Position numbers and translations under genes: made by a program
Shown: one piece after another, positions 15,898 to 24,503 of the stretch
How the letters are laid out: the number at the start of each line of letters is the position of its first letter
Numbering within the stretch: the stretch's first letter is position 1
The notes under the pieces: generated by a model
Told to the model about the DNA's origin: nothing
The model's database searches: none
What the model saw: only the letters and a program-made list of their open reading frames with translations
Source: JAJFUE01 sp039683515
GTDB lineage: Bacteria > Sumerlaeota > Sumerlaeia > MVZB01
Length of the DNA stretch: 64,000 nt
Direction: 5' to 3'
NCBI GenBank assembly: GCA_039683515.1
Contig: JBDKRG010000056.1
Location: 1 to 64,000, forward strand

Positions 15898-17133
15898 ATG
15901 GCAAAATCCTCCAGCTCCGCACCTGTCGGCAACATGGTCATTGGCCAGTCCGGCGGCCCGACCGTCGTCATCAATCAGAGCCTCATCGGCGCCGTGCTCG
16001 AAGCGCGCCGCCACAAGAAGGTCATCCAGCGCGTCTACGGCGCGCTGCACGGCGTTCAGGGCATCCTCCGCCAGGAACTGATCGACCTGACCGACGAACC
16101 CAAGGCCAACCTGGAGCTGGTCGCGGGGACGCCCGCCTCGTCGCTGGGCTCGGTCCGCAAGAAGCCGTCGGCCGACGAATGCCGCGCCATGTTCAACATC
16201 CTGCGCGCGCACAACGTCCGCTACTTCTTCTACATCGGCGGCAACGACTCGGCCGAGACGGCGCACATCGTCAGCCAGGTCGCCGAGGCCGAGGCCTACG
16301 ACCTGCACGTCTTCCACATCCCGAAAACGATCGACAACGACCTGCGCAACACCGACCACTGCCCGGGCTTCGGCTCGGCGGCCAAGTTCGTGGCCCAGGC
16401 GTTCATGGGCGACGACATGGACAACCGCTCGCTCAAGGGGATCAAGATCAACGTCATCATGGGGCGCCACGCGGGCTTCCTGACGGCGGCCTCGGCGCTC
16501 GGCCGCGCCTCCAAGGACGCCGGCCCGCACCTGGTCTACCTGCCCGAGGTCGCGTTCGACGAGAAGAAGTTCGTCGAGGACGTCAAGAAGGTCTACGCCA
16601 AGCTCGGCCGCTGCATCATCGCCGTGAGCGAAGGGATCGCCGACGCCTCCGGCCGGGCCATCGCCGCCAAGTTCTCGAAGGAAGTCGACAGCCACGGCAA
16701 CGTCCAGCTGTCGGGCTCGGGCGCCCTCGGCGACCTGCTCGCCGACATGATCAAGAAGAGCTTCACCGAGAAGATCCGCGTCCGCGCCGACACGTTCGGC
16801 TACCTGCAGCGCTCGTTCTGCGGCGTGATCTCGAAGGTCGACGCCGCCGAGGCCCGCAAGGTCGGCGAGCTCGCCGTCAAGCACGCCGTCGCGGGCGTCC
16901 CGCAGGGGACGATCTCGATCGTCCGCAAGAAGGGCAAGGGCTACGCCGTCGACTACAAGCTCAACGACCTGTCGGCCGTCGCCAAGCTGACGACCCACAT
17001 GGAGCCCCGGTTCATCAACAAGGAAGGCAACAACGTCACCAAGGCGTTCGTCGACTACGCGCTTCCGCTCGTCGGCGACCTGCCCAAGGTCGGCTTCCTG
17101 GCCGGCAAGAAGGTCGCGAAGAAAAAGATCTGA
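15898..17133 (+). CDS. pfp: Pyrophosphate-dependent phosphofructokinase
   Basis: A 411-residue phosphofructokinase of the PPi class. Diagnostic segments are I-G-Q-S-G-G-P-T at the phosphate site, G-G-N-D-S (ATP enzymes carry G-G-D-G-S), the catalytic P-K-T-I-D-N-D-L and M-G-R-H-A-G-F. It interconverts fructose 6-phosphate and fructose 1,6-bisphosphate reversibly using pyrophosphate in place of ATP, in the cytoplasm. The ATG at 15898 lies 8 nt after GAGGTT and gives the expected N-terminus. A strong intrinsic terminator follows. The choice of PPi over ATP rests on the Asp in G-G-N-D and is well supported in the family. Confidence 0.92.
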   Translation: MAKSSSSAPVGNMVIGQSGGPTVVINQSLIGAVLEARRHKKVIQRVYGALHGVQGILRQELIDLTDEPKANLELVAGTPASSLGSVRKKPSADECRAMFNILRAHNVRYFFYIGGNDSAETAHIVSQVAEAEAYDLHVFHIPKTIDNDLRNTDHCPGFGSAAKFVAQAFMGDDMDNRSLKGIKINVIMGRHAGFLTAASALGRASKDAGPHLVYLPEVAFDEKKFVEDVKKVYAKLGRCIIAVSEGIADASGRAIAAKFSKEVDSHGNVQLSGSGALGDLLADMIKKSFTEKIRVRADTFGYLQRSFCGVISKVDAAEARKVGELAVKHAVAGVPQGTISIVRKKGKGYAVDYKLNDLSAVAKLTTHMEPRFINKEGNNVTKAFVDYALPLVGDLPKVGFLAGKKVAKKKI

Positions 17134-17153
17134 TCCCGGGTTTGAGCGAAAGC

Positions 17154-17194
17154 AAGGTCCACGAAATCCAGGCCGGGTTTCGTGGACCTTTTTT
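17154..17194 (+). terminator. Intrinsic terminator of PPi-PFK
   Basis: A perfect 13-bp stem (AAGGTCCACGAAA at 17154-17166 with TTTCGTGGACCTT at 17178-17190) with an 11-nt loop is followed by a T-run to 17194. It is 20 nt after the pfp stop. Confidence 0.93.
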
Positions 17195-17196
17195 AA

Positions 17197-17360
17197 TTGA
17201 ACCACGGAGACACGGAGACACGGAGAATTTGAGTGGTTGATAGAGATGATGTGTGAATGGCCGGCGGGTGGTTCGATTACGATTACGACGCACGACGCAC
17301 GAACGGGAAACTTTCGCCAAGCGTCCTGATTCTCCGTGCCTCCGTGTCTCCGTGGTTCAA
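17197..17360. repeat. ACACGGAG inverted repeat flanking GATTAC element
   Basis: Arms of 32 nt at 17197-17228 and 17329-17360 match at 31 of 32 positions. Each is TTGAACC followed by three CACGGAGA-type words. They enclose 100 nt that include a copy of the GATTAC/GACGCAC element at 17274-17302. A compact version of the arms alone lies at 19950-20017. Confidence 0.85.
17274..17302 (+). repeat. GATTAC/GACGCAC dispersed element
   Basis: Two CGATTA-type hexamers followed by two GACGCAC heptamers, 29 nt in all. The identical 29-mer occurs at 21761-21789 and a near-copy, inverted, at 30065-30094. Confidence 0.85.
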
Positions 17361-17375
17361 TCCCGTTATTCCCCA

Positions 17376-17404
17376 TTGTTCGAATTGGCGGGGACCGATA
17401 TACT
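17376..17404 (+). promoter_or_regulatory. Sigma-70-type promoter
   Basis: TTGTTC at 17376-17381 and TATACT at 17399-17404 are separated by exactly 17 nt, about 45 nt upstream of the start codon of the membrane protein below. The pfp terminator upstream makes an independent promoter necessary. Confidence 0.65.
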
Positions 17405-17447
17405 GGGTTTGATTTTGCGCGCCGCGCGCACCCGACCGGAGTATCCG

Positions 17448-19940
17448 ATGACCCAAACCCCCGAATCCGCCCGGCCCCGACGCAGCCTGTACCTGGGGCT
17501 GTTTCTGATCACCATGGCGACGCTGCTCTTCGAGCTGGGCCTGACGCGCATCTTCAGCGTCGTGATGTACTTCCACATGGCGTTCTTCGCCGTCTCGGTG
17601 ACGCTGTTCGGGATGGCGTTCGGCGGCGTGATCGTCCACTTCCTGCCGCGCGTGTTCACGGTCGAGCGCGCGCAGCTGTGGATGGCGCGCTCGGCGCTGG
17701 CGTTCTCGGCGACGACGATCGGCGCGCTGGCCGCCCTCCTCGCGATCCGGTTCGACCTGACCAGCAACACGAAACTGATCGGCCAGATCTGCGTCGTGTC
17801 GGTGGCGCTGGCGGTCCCGTTCACGTTTTCGGGCGTGGCGGTGGCGCTGGCCCTGACGCGGTTTCCCCGCAAGACGAACCTGATGTACGGCTTCGACCTC
17901 GCCGGCGCGGCGCTCGGGTGCCTGCTGTTCGCCCCGTTCATGACCGCGCTGGGCGGCCCGGGTTTCATCCTCATGGTGGCGCTGGCCGTCGCCGTGGCCG
18001 GGGTGGTCCTGATGCTCGGGCTCGATCCGGCCGAGCACACGGTGGGCCTCGTCGCCTCGTTCGTGATCCTCGCCGCCGCGACGTTGCTCGTGGTCAAGCG
18101 CGACAACTTTGAGGCCTTCAAGCTGCGCTACATCCGCGGCGCCGAGATGGACCCCAAGGCGTTCGCGTTCGAGGGCTGGAACGCGATCTCGCGCGTGACG
18201 GTCTACCCCGACCGCGGCAACGCCGAGGGGGTCGCGCCCGTTTTCTACAAGCAGGCGCTCGCCGACCAGCAGACGATCCTGATCGACACGTTCGCGGCGA
18301 CGCCGATCCTCAAGTTCGACGGCAGGAATTTCGACCAGGTCTTCTACCCGTTCCACGACATCAGCTACCTCGTGCACGTCGTCAAGAAGAACGCCTCGAT
18401 GGCGATCATCGGCGTCGGCGGGGGGCGCGACGTGCTCGCCGCCAGGTGCTGGGGCCAGCCCGACATCGAAGGCATTGAAATCAACTCGCGCGTGCGCGAG
18501 GCGCTCGTCGACAAGTTCAACGACTACGCCGGCCGGCCGACCGACTGGCCCGGCGTGAAGATGTACCTCGACGAGGCGCGCAGCCACATCGCCCGCAGCG
18601 GCAAGCAATACGACATCATTCAGGCCTCGCTGATCGACACGTTCGCGGCCACCGCCGCCGGCGCGTTCGTCCTGACCGAGAACGCGCTCTACACGACCGA
18701 CGGCTGGAACATGTTCTTCGACCACCTCAAGCCGGACGGCATCCTGACGATGTCGCGCTGGTACACCGAGGGGATGCCGGTCGAGTCGATCCGGCTCGTC
18801 GCGCTGGCGCGCGCCACGCTCGAGTCGCGCGGGATGAAGGACGCGCAGAAGCACATCCTGATGGCGCGCACGCCGCAGCCGGTCAACCGCGCCGCCCAGC
18901 CGGTGGCGACGATCTGCGTCAAGAACACGCCGTTCACCGACGCCGAGGTCGACGCGTTCGAGAAGTGGACCGCCGAAAACCAGCTCATCCCGCTCGTCTC
19001 GCCGCGCAGGATTTACGCGGCCGAAATGGAGGGGATGCTCACCGCCCCAGACATGATGGCCTACGCGCGCGCCTATCCGTTCGACCTCACCCCGCCGACC
19101 GACTCGCGGCCGTTCTTCTTCGACGTCCTGCGCTGGCGCGATATCTTCAAGCCCGAGTTCCGCCAGGGGGGCGAATACATCAAGACGATCAACCTCAAGC
19201 CGCTGATCATGCTCGGGACGCTGCTGGCCACCGTCACGATCATGGCGTTCTGCCTGGTGGTGATCCCGCTGCTGATCCAGGGGCGCATGCGCGGCCGCCA
19301 GACGTCGCCGCTGGGGAAGCGGCTCGGCATGATGCTCTTCTTCATCATGCTCGGCCTGGCGTACCTTACGATCGAGCTGACGCTCATGCAGCGGTTCACG
19401 GTGTTCCTGGGGCACCCGAGCTACAGCCTGACCGTCTGCCTGTTCACGATGCTGCTGGCGAGCGGGCTGGGCTCGATGGCCGCGCCGCGGCTGTTCCCGA
19501 TGCGCACGGACGCCGACGCCCCGCGCCGGCTCACGCAGCTGAGCCTCACGATCGTCCTGATCCAGGTCCTGACGCTTTTCGTCGCGCTCTACGTGATGGG
19601 GAATTTCGTGGCGGCCTCGACGCCGATGCGGGTCTTCCTGACCGCGGCGGTCATCTTCCCGATGGCGTTCCTGATGGGGATGCCGTTCCCGCTGGCCGTG
19701 CAGGCGGCCTCGCGCACGCCCGACGCCCCGCTGGCGTGGTACTGGGGGCTGAACGGGGCGTTCTCGGTCTGCGCCTCGGTGCTGGTCGTGACGCTCGCGC
19801 ACACGATCGGCCTGACGTGGGCGTTCCTGTGCGGCTCGGCCTGCTACCTGATCGCGGCCTTCGCGGGCCGGGCGTTCGGGACGGCTGAAGAAAAGCGGGA
19901 TTTGGAGCCGGACCCGGCGCTGGCGGCGACGCGGTCGTGA
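17448..19940 (+). CDS. Polytopic membrane protein with spermidine-synthase-like domain
   Basis: An 830-residue protein in three parts: an N-terminal set of about seven transmembrane helices (from L-Y-L-G-L-F-L-I at residue 15), a Rossmann-fold domain resembling spermidine/spermine synthase with G-V-G-G-G-R-D as SAM-binding motif I and I-E-G-I-E-I-N as motif II, and a C-terminal set of about six helices. The family is often annotated as spermidine-synthase-like but has no proven polyamine role. The ATG at 17448 has CGGAG upstream and follows a good promoter. It is monocistronic, convergent with metG. The substrate is unknown. Confidence 0.8.
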   Translation: MTQTPESARPRRSLYLGLFLITMATLLFELGLTRIFSVVMYFHMAFFAVSVTLFGMAFGGVIVHFLPRVFTVERAQLWMARSALAFSATTIGALAALLAIRFDLTSNTKLIGQICVVSVALAVPFTFSGVAVALALTRFPRKTNLMYGFDLAGAALGCLLFAPFMTALGGPGFILMVALAVAVAGVVLMLGLDPAEHTVGLVASFVILAAATLLVVKRDNFEAFKLRYIRGAEMDPKAFAFEGWNAISRVTVYPDRGNAEGVAPVFYKQALADQQTILIDTFAATPILKFDGRNFDQVFYPFHDISYLVHVVKKNASMAIIGVGGGRDVLAARCWGQPDIEGIEINSRVREALVDKFNDYAGRPTDWPGVKMYLDEARSHIARSGKQYDIIQASLIDTFAATAAGAFVLTENALYTTDGWNMFFDHLKPDGILTMSRWYTEGMPVESIRLVALARATLESRGMKDAQKHILMARTPQPVNRAAQPVATICVKNTPFTDAEVDAFEKWTAENQLIPLVSPRRIYAAEMEGMLTAPDMMAYARAYPFDLTPPTDSRPFFFDVLRWRDIFKPEFRQGGEYIKTINLKPLIMLGTLLATVTIMAFCLVVIPLLIQGRMRGRQTSPLGKRLGMMLFFIMLGLAYLTIELTLMQRFTVFLGHPSYSLTVCLFTMLLASGLGSMAAPRLFPMRTDADAPRRLTQLSLTIVLIQVLTLFVALYVMGNFVAASTPMRVFLTAAVIFPMAFLMGMPFPLAVQAASRTPDAPLAWYWGLNGAFSVCASVLVVTLAHTIGLTWAFLCGSACYLIAAFAGRAFGTAEEKRDLEPDPALAATRS

Positions 19941-19949
19941 CGAATTCAA

Positions 19950-20017
19950 TTGAACCACTGAGACACGGAGGCACGGAGAATTGAAATTCTAATACTCTCC
20001 GTGCCTCAGTGGTTCGG
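19950..20017. repeat. ACACGGAG hairpin between convergent genes
   Basis: TTGAACCACTGAGACACGGA-type left arm from 19950 to about 19982 recurs inverted, one word shorter, at 19995-20017. It occupies the whole gap between two convergent stops and probably serves as a bidirectional terminator. It belongs to the same family as 17197-17360. Confidence 0.75.
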
Positions 20018-20032
20018 ATATCTGTTTCTGTT

Positions 20033-21586
20033 TTACTCTTCTTCGGCCGGCATCTCGAGTTTCGGGAACATCGGCGCGCCCTTGGTGACGCGCGCGCCGT
20101 CGGCGAGCAGGCCCCACTTGCGGTGGTCGGGCCACTCGACTTCCATGATCGCGCGGCCCATGCCGAGCCGCCGCCACATCTCTTCGGCCGTCAGCGGCAG
20201 GAACGGGCAGATCAGCGAGGCGATCATGCGCAGCCCCTCGGCCATCGTGTAGAGCACGCCCGTGAGCGCCTCCTTCTGCGCCGGGTCCTTGGCCATCGCC
20301 CACGGTTTTTTGTCGTTGATGTAGCGGTCGAGCGCGGCCTGGCCCTCGAAGACCTTTGCGAGCGCCGTCGCGTATTCGAACGCCGGCATCGCCTTCTCGT
20401 AGCCGTCGACGATCGACTCGAACAGGTTGCGGATCTCTGCCGACTCGGCCGCGCTCGTCGAGGCGCCGGCGATCGTGCCGCCGAGGTTCTTTTCAATCAA
20501 TGTGAGGGAGCGCGACAGGAGGTTGCCGACGCCGTTGGCGAGGTCGTCGTTGTAGCGCTTGATCAGGTTGCCGACGTCGAACTCGCCGTCGTTGCCGAAG
20601 TTGCTTTCGCGCATCAGGTAAAAGCGGAGCGTCTCGACGCCGTAGGCGTCGATCAGGTCGTACGGGTCGACCACGTTCCCCTTGCTCTTGCTCATCTTTT
20701 CCTTGTCGATCAGCATGAAGCCGTGGCCGAAGACGCGCTTGGGCGGCTCGATCCCGGCGGCCATGAGCATCGCCGGCCAGATGATCGTGTGGAACTTGAG
20801 GATGTCCTTGCCGATGACGTGGCAGTCGCACGGCCACCACTTCGTCCAGCCCTCGTCGCTGCCGTAGCCGATGCCCGAGAGATAATTCGTCAGCGCGTCG
20901 AACCAGACGTAGACGACGTGGCCCGGCGTGCCCGGCACGGGGATGCCCCAGTCGATTGACGAGCGCGAAATGCACAGGTCGTTGAGGCCCGGGCGGATGA
21001 ACGAGCCGAGCATCTCGCGGGCGCGGAAGTCGGGCAGGCAGAACTCGGGGTTGTCGGCGAAGAGCTGTTCGATCCGGTCCTGGAACGCGGAGAGCTTGAA
21101 GAAGAACGCCTCTTCCTTCATCCAGCGGATGAACGGGTCGTCGGTCGACTGGTTGCGCGCCTTGAGCTCGGTCTCGGTGATGTAGTTTTCCTCGCGCGTG
21201 TCGTACCAGCCCTCGTAGTGGCCGGTGTAGATGTAGCCGTTGTCCGCGGCCGCCTGCCAGAACTTCTGGACGGCCTTGTGGTGGCGCTCCTGCGTGGTGC
21301 GGATGAAGTCGTCGTTGCTGATCTCGAGCTTTTTGTAGAGTTCCTGGAACTGCGGGGCGTGGCGGTTGACCAACTCGCGCGGCTCGATCCCCTGCTTGGC
21401 CGCCGTCTGCGGGATCTTCTGGCCGTGCTCGTCGGTGCCGGTCAGGAAGAAGACCTCGTGGCCGATGAGGCGGCGGAACCGGGCCTGGACGTCGGTCCCC
21501 ACGACTTCGAGGACGTGGCCCAGGTGCGGTTTGTCGTTGGGATAGGAAATGGCGGTTGTCAGGTAGTACTTGCCGAGACGACTCAT
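20033..21586 (-). CDS. metG: Methionyl-tRNA synthetase
   Basis: A 517-residue class I synthetase. The class signature H-L-G-H lies in Y-P-N-D-K-P-H-L-G-H near the N-terminus and K-M-S-K-S near residue 300; G-T-D-E-H-G and the methionine-pocket W-F-D-A-L-T-N-Y are present. It charges tRNA-Met in the cytoplasm. The connective peptide contains G-W-Y-D where zinc-binding forms have C-x2-C, so this is a zinc-free form, and there is no C-terminal tRNA-binding appendix. The ATG at 21586 follows AAGGAAG and matches the family N-terminus. Confidence 0.96.
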   Translation of the reverse strand: MSRLGKYYLTTAISYPNDKPHLGHVLEVVGTDVQARFRRLIGHEVFFLTGTDEHGQKIPQTAAKQGIEPRELVNRHAPQFQELYKKLEISNDDFIRTTQERHHKAVQKFWQAAADNGYIYTGHYEGWYDTREENYITETELKARNQSTDDPFIRWMKEEAFFFKLSAFQDRIEQLFADNPEFCLPDFRAREMLGSFIRPGLNDLCISRSSIDWGIPVPGTPGHVVYVWFDALTNYLSGIGYGSDEGWTKWWPCDCHVIGKDILKFHTIIWPAMLMAAGIEPPKRVFGHGFMLIDKEKMSKSKGNVVDPYDLIDAYGVETLRFYLMRESNFGNDGEFDVGNLIKRYNDDLANGVGNLLSRSLTLIEKNLGGTIAGASTSAAESAEIRNLFESIVDGYEKAMPAFEYATALAKVFEGQAALDRYINDKKPWAMAKDPAQKEALTGVLYTMAEGLRMIASLICPFLPLTAEEMWRRLGMGRAIMEVEWPDHRKWGLLADGARVTKGAPMFPKLEMPAEEE

Positions 21587-21760
21587 AATCAGGCGCTTCC
21601 TTTGGCGATGCGTTCGCACCAAGTCACAGACACCTTAGATTAGCGCGGCGGCCAAGCGAAGCAACAAAAAAGCAGGCGCGCTCGCCGCGTCGACGCATCC
21701 AGAGCCGCCTCACAAGCTTCTTATTCCGTCAGAACGGTGTTAAAATAAAGGATCAATTCT

Positions 21761-21789
21761 CGATTACGATTACGACGCACGACGCACGA
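21761..21789 (+). repeat. GATTAC/GACGCAC dispersed element
   Basis: Exact second copy of the 29-mer at 17274-17302, here 24 nt upstream of the superoxide dismutase start. A TAAAAT hexamer at 21741-21746 just upstream could be the -10 box of that gene, which would put the element in its 5' leader. Confidence 0.8.
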
Positions 21790-21812
21790 AAATTCGAATC
21801 AAGGAGTGAAAC

Positions 21813-22463
21813 ATGGCAACGACACCCACAATCGCCAAATACGAATTGCCCGATTTGCCTTATGCTTTCGACGCGCTGGAGCCGTATATCGACGCCAAAA
21901 CCATGGAAATCCACCATGACAAGCATCACGGGACCTACGTCGCCAAGACCAACGACGCGCTGAAGGATCACCCGGAGCTGGCCGGAAAAAGCATTGAGGA
22001 TCTGATTGCCGACTTGTCGGCCGTCCCCGAGGCGATCCGCACCGCGATCCGCAACCACGGCGGCGGCCACGCCAACCACACCCTGTTCTGGAGCATCATG
22101 AAGCCCGGCGGCGGCGGGGAACCGACCGGTGACCTGGCCAACGCGATCGACCGCGACTTCGGCGAGTTCGGAAAGTTCCGCCAGATGTTCGACAACGCGG
22201 CGACCACGCGCTTCGGCAGCGGCTGGGCCTGGCTCGGCGTCGACAAGGACAAGGGGCTGTGCGTCTGCTCGACCGCCAACCAGGACAGCCCGCTCATGAA
22301 GGGCATCGCCGAGCACGCGTGCACCCCGATCCTGGCGCTCGACGTCTGGGAACACGCATATTATTTGAAGTACCAGAACCGCCGCCCCGAATACATCGTT
22401 GCGTGGTGGAACGTCGTCAACTGGGACGAAGTCGCCCGCCGGTTCAAGGAAGCAATGAGGTAA
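21813..22463 (+). CDS. sodA: Superoxide dismutase, Mn type
   Basis: A 216-residue Fe/Mn superoxide dismutase that converts superoxide to oxygen and hydrogen peroxide. Metal ligands can be placed at His34 (M-E-I-H-H), His89 (G-H-A-N-H), Asp177 and His181 (D-V-W-E-H). The outer-sphere Gln157 in A-N-Q-D and the G-G-H-A-N-H sequence are the manganese signature rather than the iron one. AAGGAG lies 7 nt before the ATG. No signal peptide, so cytoplasmic. It implies exposure to oxygen. Convergent with a glycosyltransferase gene, with a perfect hairpin between. Confidence 0.95.
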   Translation: MATTPTIAKYELPDLPYAFDALEPYIDAKTMEIHHDKHHGTYVAKTNDALKDHPELAGKSIEDLIADLSAVPEAIRTAIRNHGGGHANHTLFWSIMKPGGGGEPTGDLANAIDRDFGEFGKFRQMFDNAATTRFGSGWAWLGVDKDKGLCVCSTANQDSPLMKGIAEHACTPILALDVWEHAYYLKYQNRRPEYIVAWWNVVNWDEVARRFKEAMR

Positions 22464-22465
22464 AC

Positions 22466-22500
22466 CGGAATGATGAGTGATGAATGATGAATGAAATAAG
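22466..22500. repeat. GATGAATGA short tandem run
   Basis: Degenerate GATGA(G/A)TGA words directly after the sodA stop. It resembles the word-repeats of other gaps but is too short here to form its own inverted partner. Confidence 0.45.
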
Positions 22501-22501
22501 G

Positions 22502-22524
22502 GCCGGGAACCGTGCGTTCCCGGC
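22502..22524. terminator. Hairpin between convergent sodA and glycosyltransferase
   Basis: A perfect 9-bp stem, GCCGGGAAC at 22502-22510 with GTTCCCGGC at 22516-22524, 5-nt loop. Neither side carries a long T-run, so termination strength is uncertain, but its position between two stops suits a bidirectional terminator. Confidence 0.6.
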
Positions 22525-22530
22525 AAAACT

Positions 22531-23604
22531 TTAGAACAGCTTCTCGAACAGATGCACGTTGCGGGCGCCGTATTCCTCGATCCGCGCGATCCGGGCGAGG
22601 CGGTCGTATTCACGCCCCAAGGCCTCCCCGTTCCCAAGCGCCTCGGCGACGGCGCGGCGCATGGCTTCGGAGTTGGTCGGGTCGGCGTAGGCGTAGGCGC
22701 CGCCGCCAACCTCGCGCAGGACCGGCAGGTCGCTGCACGCCGTCGGGCACCCGCAGTAGGCGGCCTCGAGCGGCGGCAGGCCGTAGCCCTCGAACCGCGT
22801 CGGGAAGTAATTGAGCGCCGATTCCTTGAACAGGGCGAACTTCTCGGCGCTGCCGATGTTGGTCTTGAGGCTGAGCGCGACGCCGTCCTTCTCGAACTGG
22901 GCGCGCCACTTGTCGAACGCGCCGTCGGGCTCCGTCCCGAGCGAGCGGTTGATCACGAGCGTGTAGCCGCCGAGCCCGGCCCCGATGAGCGGCGCGAGCA
23001 TGTCGTAGCCCTTGTGCGGGCTGAGGCGCGTGAGGAAGACGATCTGCTTCTTGCGCACGGGGGGCGCGGGCACCTGGTCGCACAGCACCGAGTTGATGCC
23101 CGGGTGGCAATGCTCGAACAGGCACTTTTTCGGAGCTTTCAGGTAGAACTCGCGCGCCCAGCGGGTCCCCTCGGCCGAGATCGAGACGATCATGTCGGCA
23201 TATTCGCTGACGACCTCCCAGCCGATCCAGCCGCGCGGGTCGCGCTTGAACGGGCTGACGGCGTTGAACCAGTTGGGGGTTTCGAAGTTGAGCAGCACGG
23301 CGCGTGCGTTGCACTCGATGGCGTGGCGCAGGAACTCGCCGTGGCAGTAGTAGTCGTTGAGGGCCGGGATGATCACCACGACGTCGATCGAGCGGTCGGC
23401 CCACGGCGCGAGGTTGCGCAGGTCGGTCGTGCGCAACCGGACGCGCGAAAACGGCTTGAATTCGGCGTACATTTCCGGGACGGCGTCGGTCAGGATGTCG
23501 ACGTCGGCGCCGGCCATTGCCAGCCCCTCGGCCATCGTGATCGTCGCGAGCCGTCCTCCCGAGTATCCCTGCGCCGGCAGTCGGCAAAGTATCCGCACGC
23601 GCAT
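22531..23604 (-). CDS. Glycosyltransferase family 4
   Basis: A 357-residue GT-B glycosyltransferase. The N-terminal G-G-R-L-A region contacts the acceptor; the C-terminal Rossmann domain has T-R-L-S-P-H-K-G-Y and the nucleotide-sugar motif P-T-R-F-E-G-Y-G-L-P-P-L-E-A, whose E-x7-E type pair is typical of GT4. It should transfer a sugar in surface-polysaccharide assembly at the cytoplasmic face. The ATG at 23604 follows AAAGGAG by 8 nt and lies 5 nt after the upstream gene's stop, whose last codons contain the ribosome site, so the two are translationally coupled. Last gene of a four-gene operon. Confidence 0.88.
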   Translation of the reverse strand: MRVRILCRLPAQGYSGGRLATITMAEGLAMAGADVDILTDAVPEMYAEFKPFSRVRLRTTDLRNLAPWADRSIDVVVIIPALNDYYCHGEFLRHAIECNARAVLLNFETPNWFNAVSPFKRDPRGWIGWEVVSEYADMIVSISAEGTRWAREFYLKAPKKCLFEHCHPGINSVLCDQVPAPPVRKKQIVFLTRLSPHKGYDMLAPLIGAGLGGYTLVINRSLGTEPDGAFDKWRAQFEKDGVALSLKTNIGSAEKFALFKESALNYFPTRFEGYGLPPLEAAYCGCPTACSDLPVLREVGGGAYAYADPTNSEAMRRAVAEALGNGEALGREYDRLARIARIEEYGARNVHLFEKLF

Positions 23605-23609
23605 CCCGC

Positions 23610-24503
23610 TCACTCCTTTACGCCGCGGATCACGGCCGCAATCGTGGGTTCGCCGTCGCCGGGCGCCGGCGCGCGTCCGGGCTGAGGGGCCGGATGCCAG
23701 CCGTTCGTGTCGGCCGCATACCATTGCTCTTCCATGGTCACGCCCTGGGCCGCCATGATCGTCAGGGCGAGGCCGACCGCGTCGGGGTCGGCCTGCTCGC
23801 CGGCGACGCACAGGAGCATCCGGCCGCCCGGTCCGAGCGAGTCGTGCATCGCCTTGCAGACGTCGGCGATCGGTCGGTTGAGGAGCAGCGCGTTCTTGCC
23901 GGGGATCGTGAAACCGCTCAGGACGAGGTTGAACTGCTTGCGCGGCCGGCACCACATCCCCATCGCGCCGTCGAACCGGTAGGCCTCCGGGAACCGCTGG
24001 TAGCCGTCGTTCCAGCGCGAATCGCTCCAGGTGCGCATGACGGTCGAGGTCGAGTCGTCCATGTTCGCGAAGCAGACGCGGCCGCATTTTTCGGCAAGCG
24101 CGGTGTTGAGCATCTTGCTGGCGGCCGCGCCGGAGAAATCGAGCAGTTCGGCGCCGCTGTCGAATTCGCGCAGCCAATCGGCGCAGACGGCCAGATACAG
24201 GACGCGCTCGTCGAAGGCGGTCGCGTCGAAACCGGTCAGCACGGAGTTGAGCGCCTCGCCCGTTTCGACCCGTCGGACGATCGATTGGATCAGCGGGTTG
24301 CGCCGGGCGAAGTACAGCTCGTCGTAGCGGGCCGGCGGCGGCGTCATCGCGGCCGAGGCCGGCGGGACCGCGTCAGCGGCCTCGCCGATCACGCCGCGCC
24401 GCATTTTCTCGAAGAAACCGGGCATGACGCGCCGGCATGAGCTGCGGATCCGCGCCCGCGTTCCTTCGCTCAGAGCCTGGCGATAAGCATTATGGAGCCA
24501 CAT
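23610..24503 (-). CDS. Methyltransferase-like protein of unknown specificity
   Basis: A 297-residue protein with no signal peptide. A central segment, A-E-L-L-D-F-S-G-A-A-A-S-K-M-L, sits where SAM-binding motif I would be, followed by V-C-F-A-N-M-D-D-S and L-V-L-S-G-F-T-I-P; the C-terminal half has L-G-P-G-G-R-M-L-L-C-V, as in class I methyltransferases. The Gly-rich loop is degenerate (F-S-G-A-A), so it may not bind SAM. Its ATG overlaps the upstream gene's end by 14 nt, and it is coupled to the glycosyltransferase, which points to glycan synthesis. Confidence 0.6.
   Translation of the reverse strand: MWLHNAYRQALSEGTRARIRSSCRRVMPGFFEKMRRGVIGEAADAVPPASAAMTPPPARYDELYFARRNPLIQSIVRRVETGEALNSVLTGFDATAFDERVLYLAVCADWLREFDSGAELLDFSGAAASKMLNTALAEKCGRVCFANMDDSTSTVMRTWSDSRWNDGYQRFPEAYRFDGAMGMWCRPRKQFNLVLSGFTIPGKNALLLNRPIADVCKAMHDSLGPGGRMLLCVAGEQADPDAVGLALTIMAAQGVTMEEQWYAADTNGWHPAPQPGRAPAPGDGEPTIAAVIRGVKE

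Larger units (their letters stand above)
17134..17447. other. Intergenic region after PPi-PFK
   Basis: The 314-nt gap carries, in order, the pfp terminator, the left arm of an ACACGGAG repeat, a copy of the GATTAC/GACGCAC element, the right arm of the ACACGGAG repeat, and a near-consensus promoter for the next gene. No gene is present. Confidence 0.7.
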
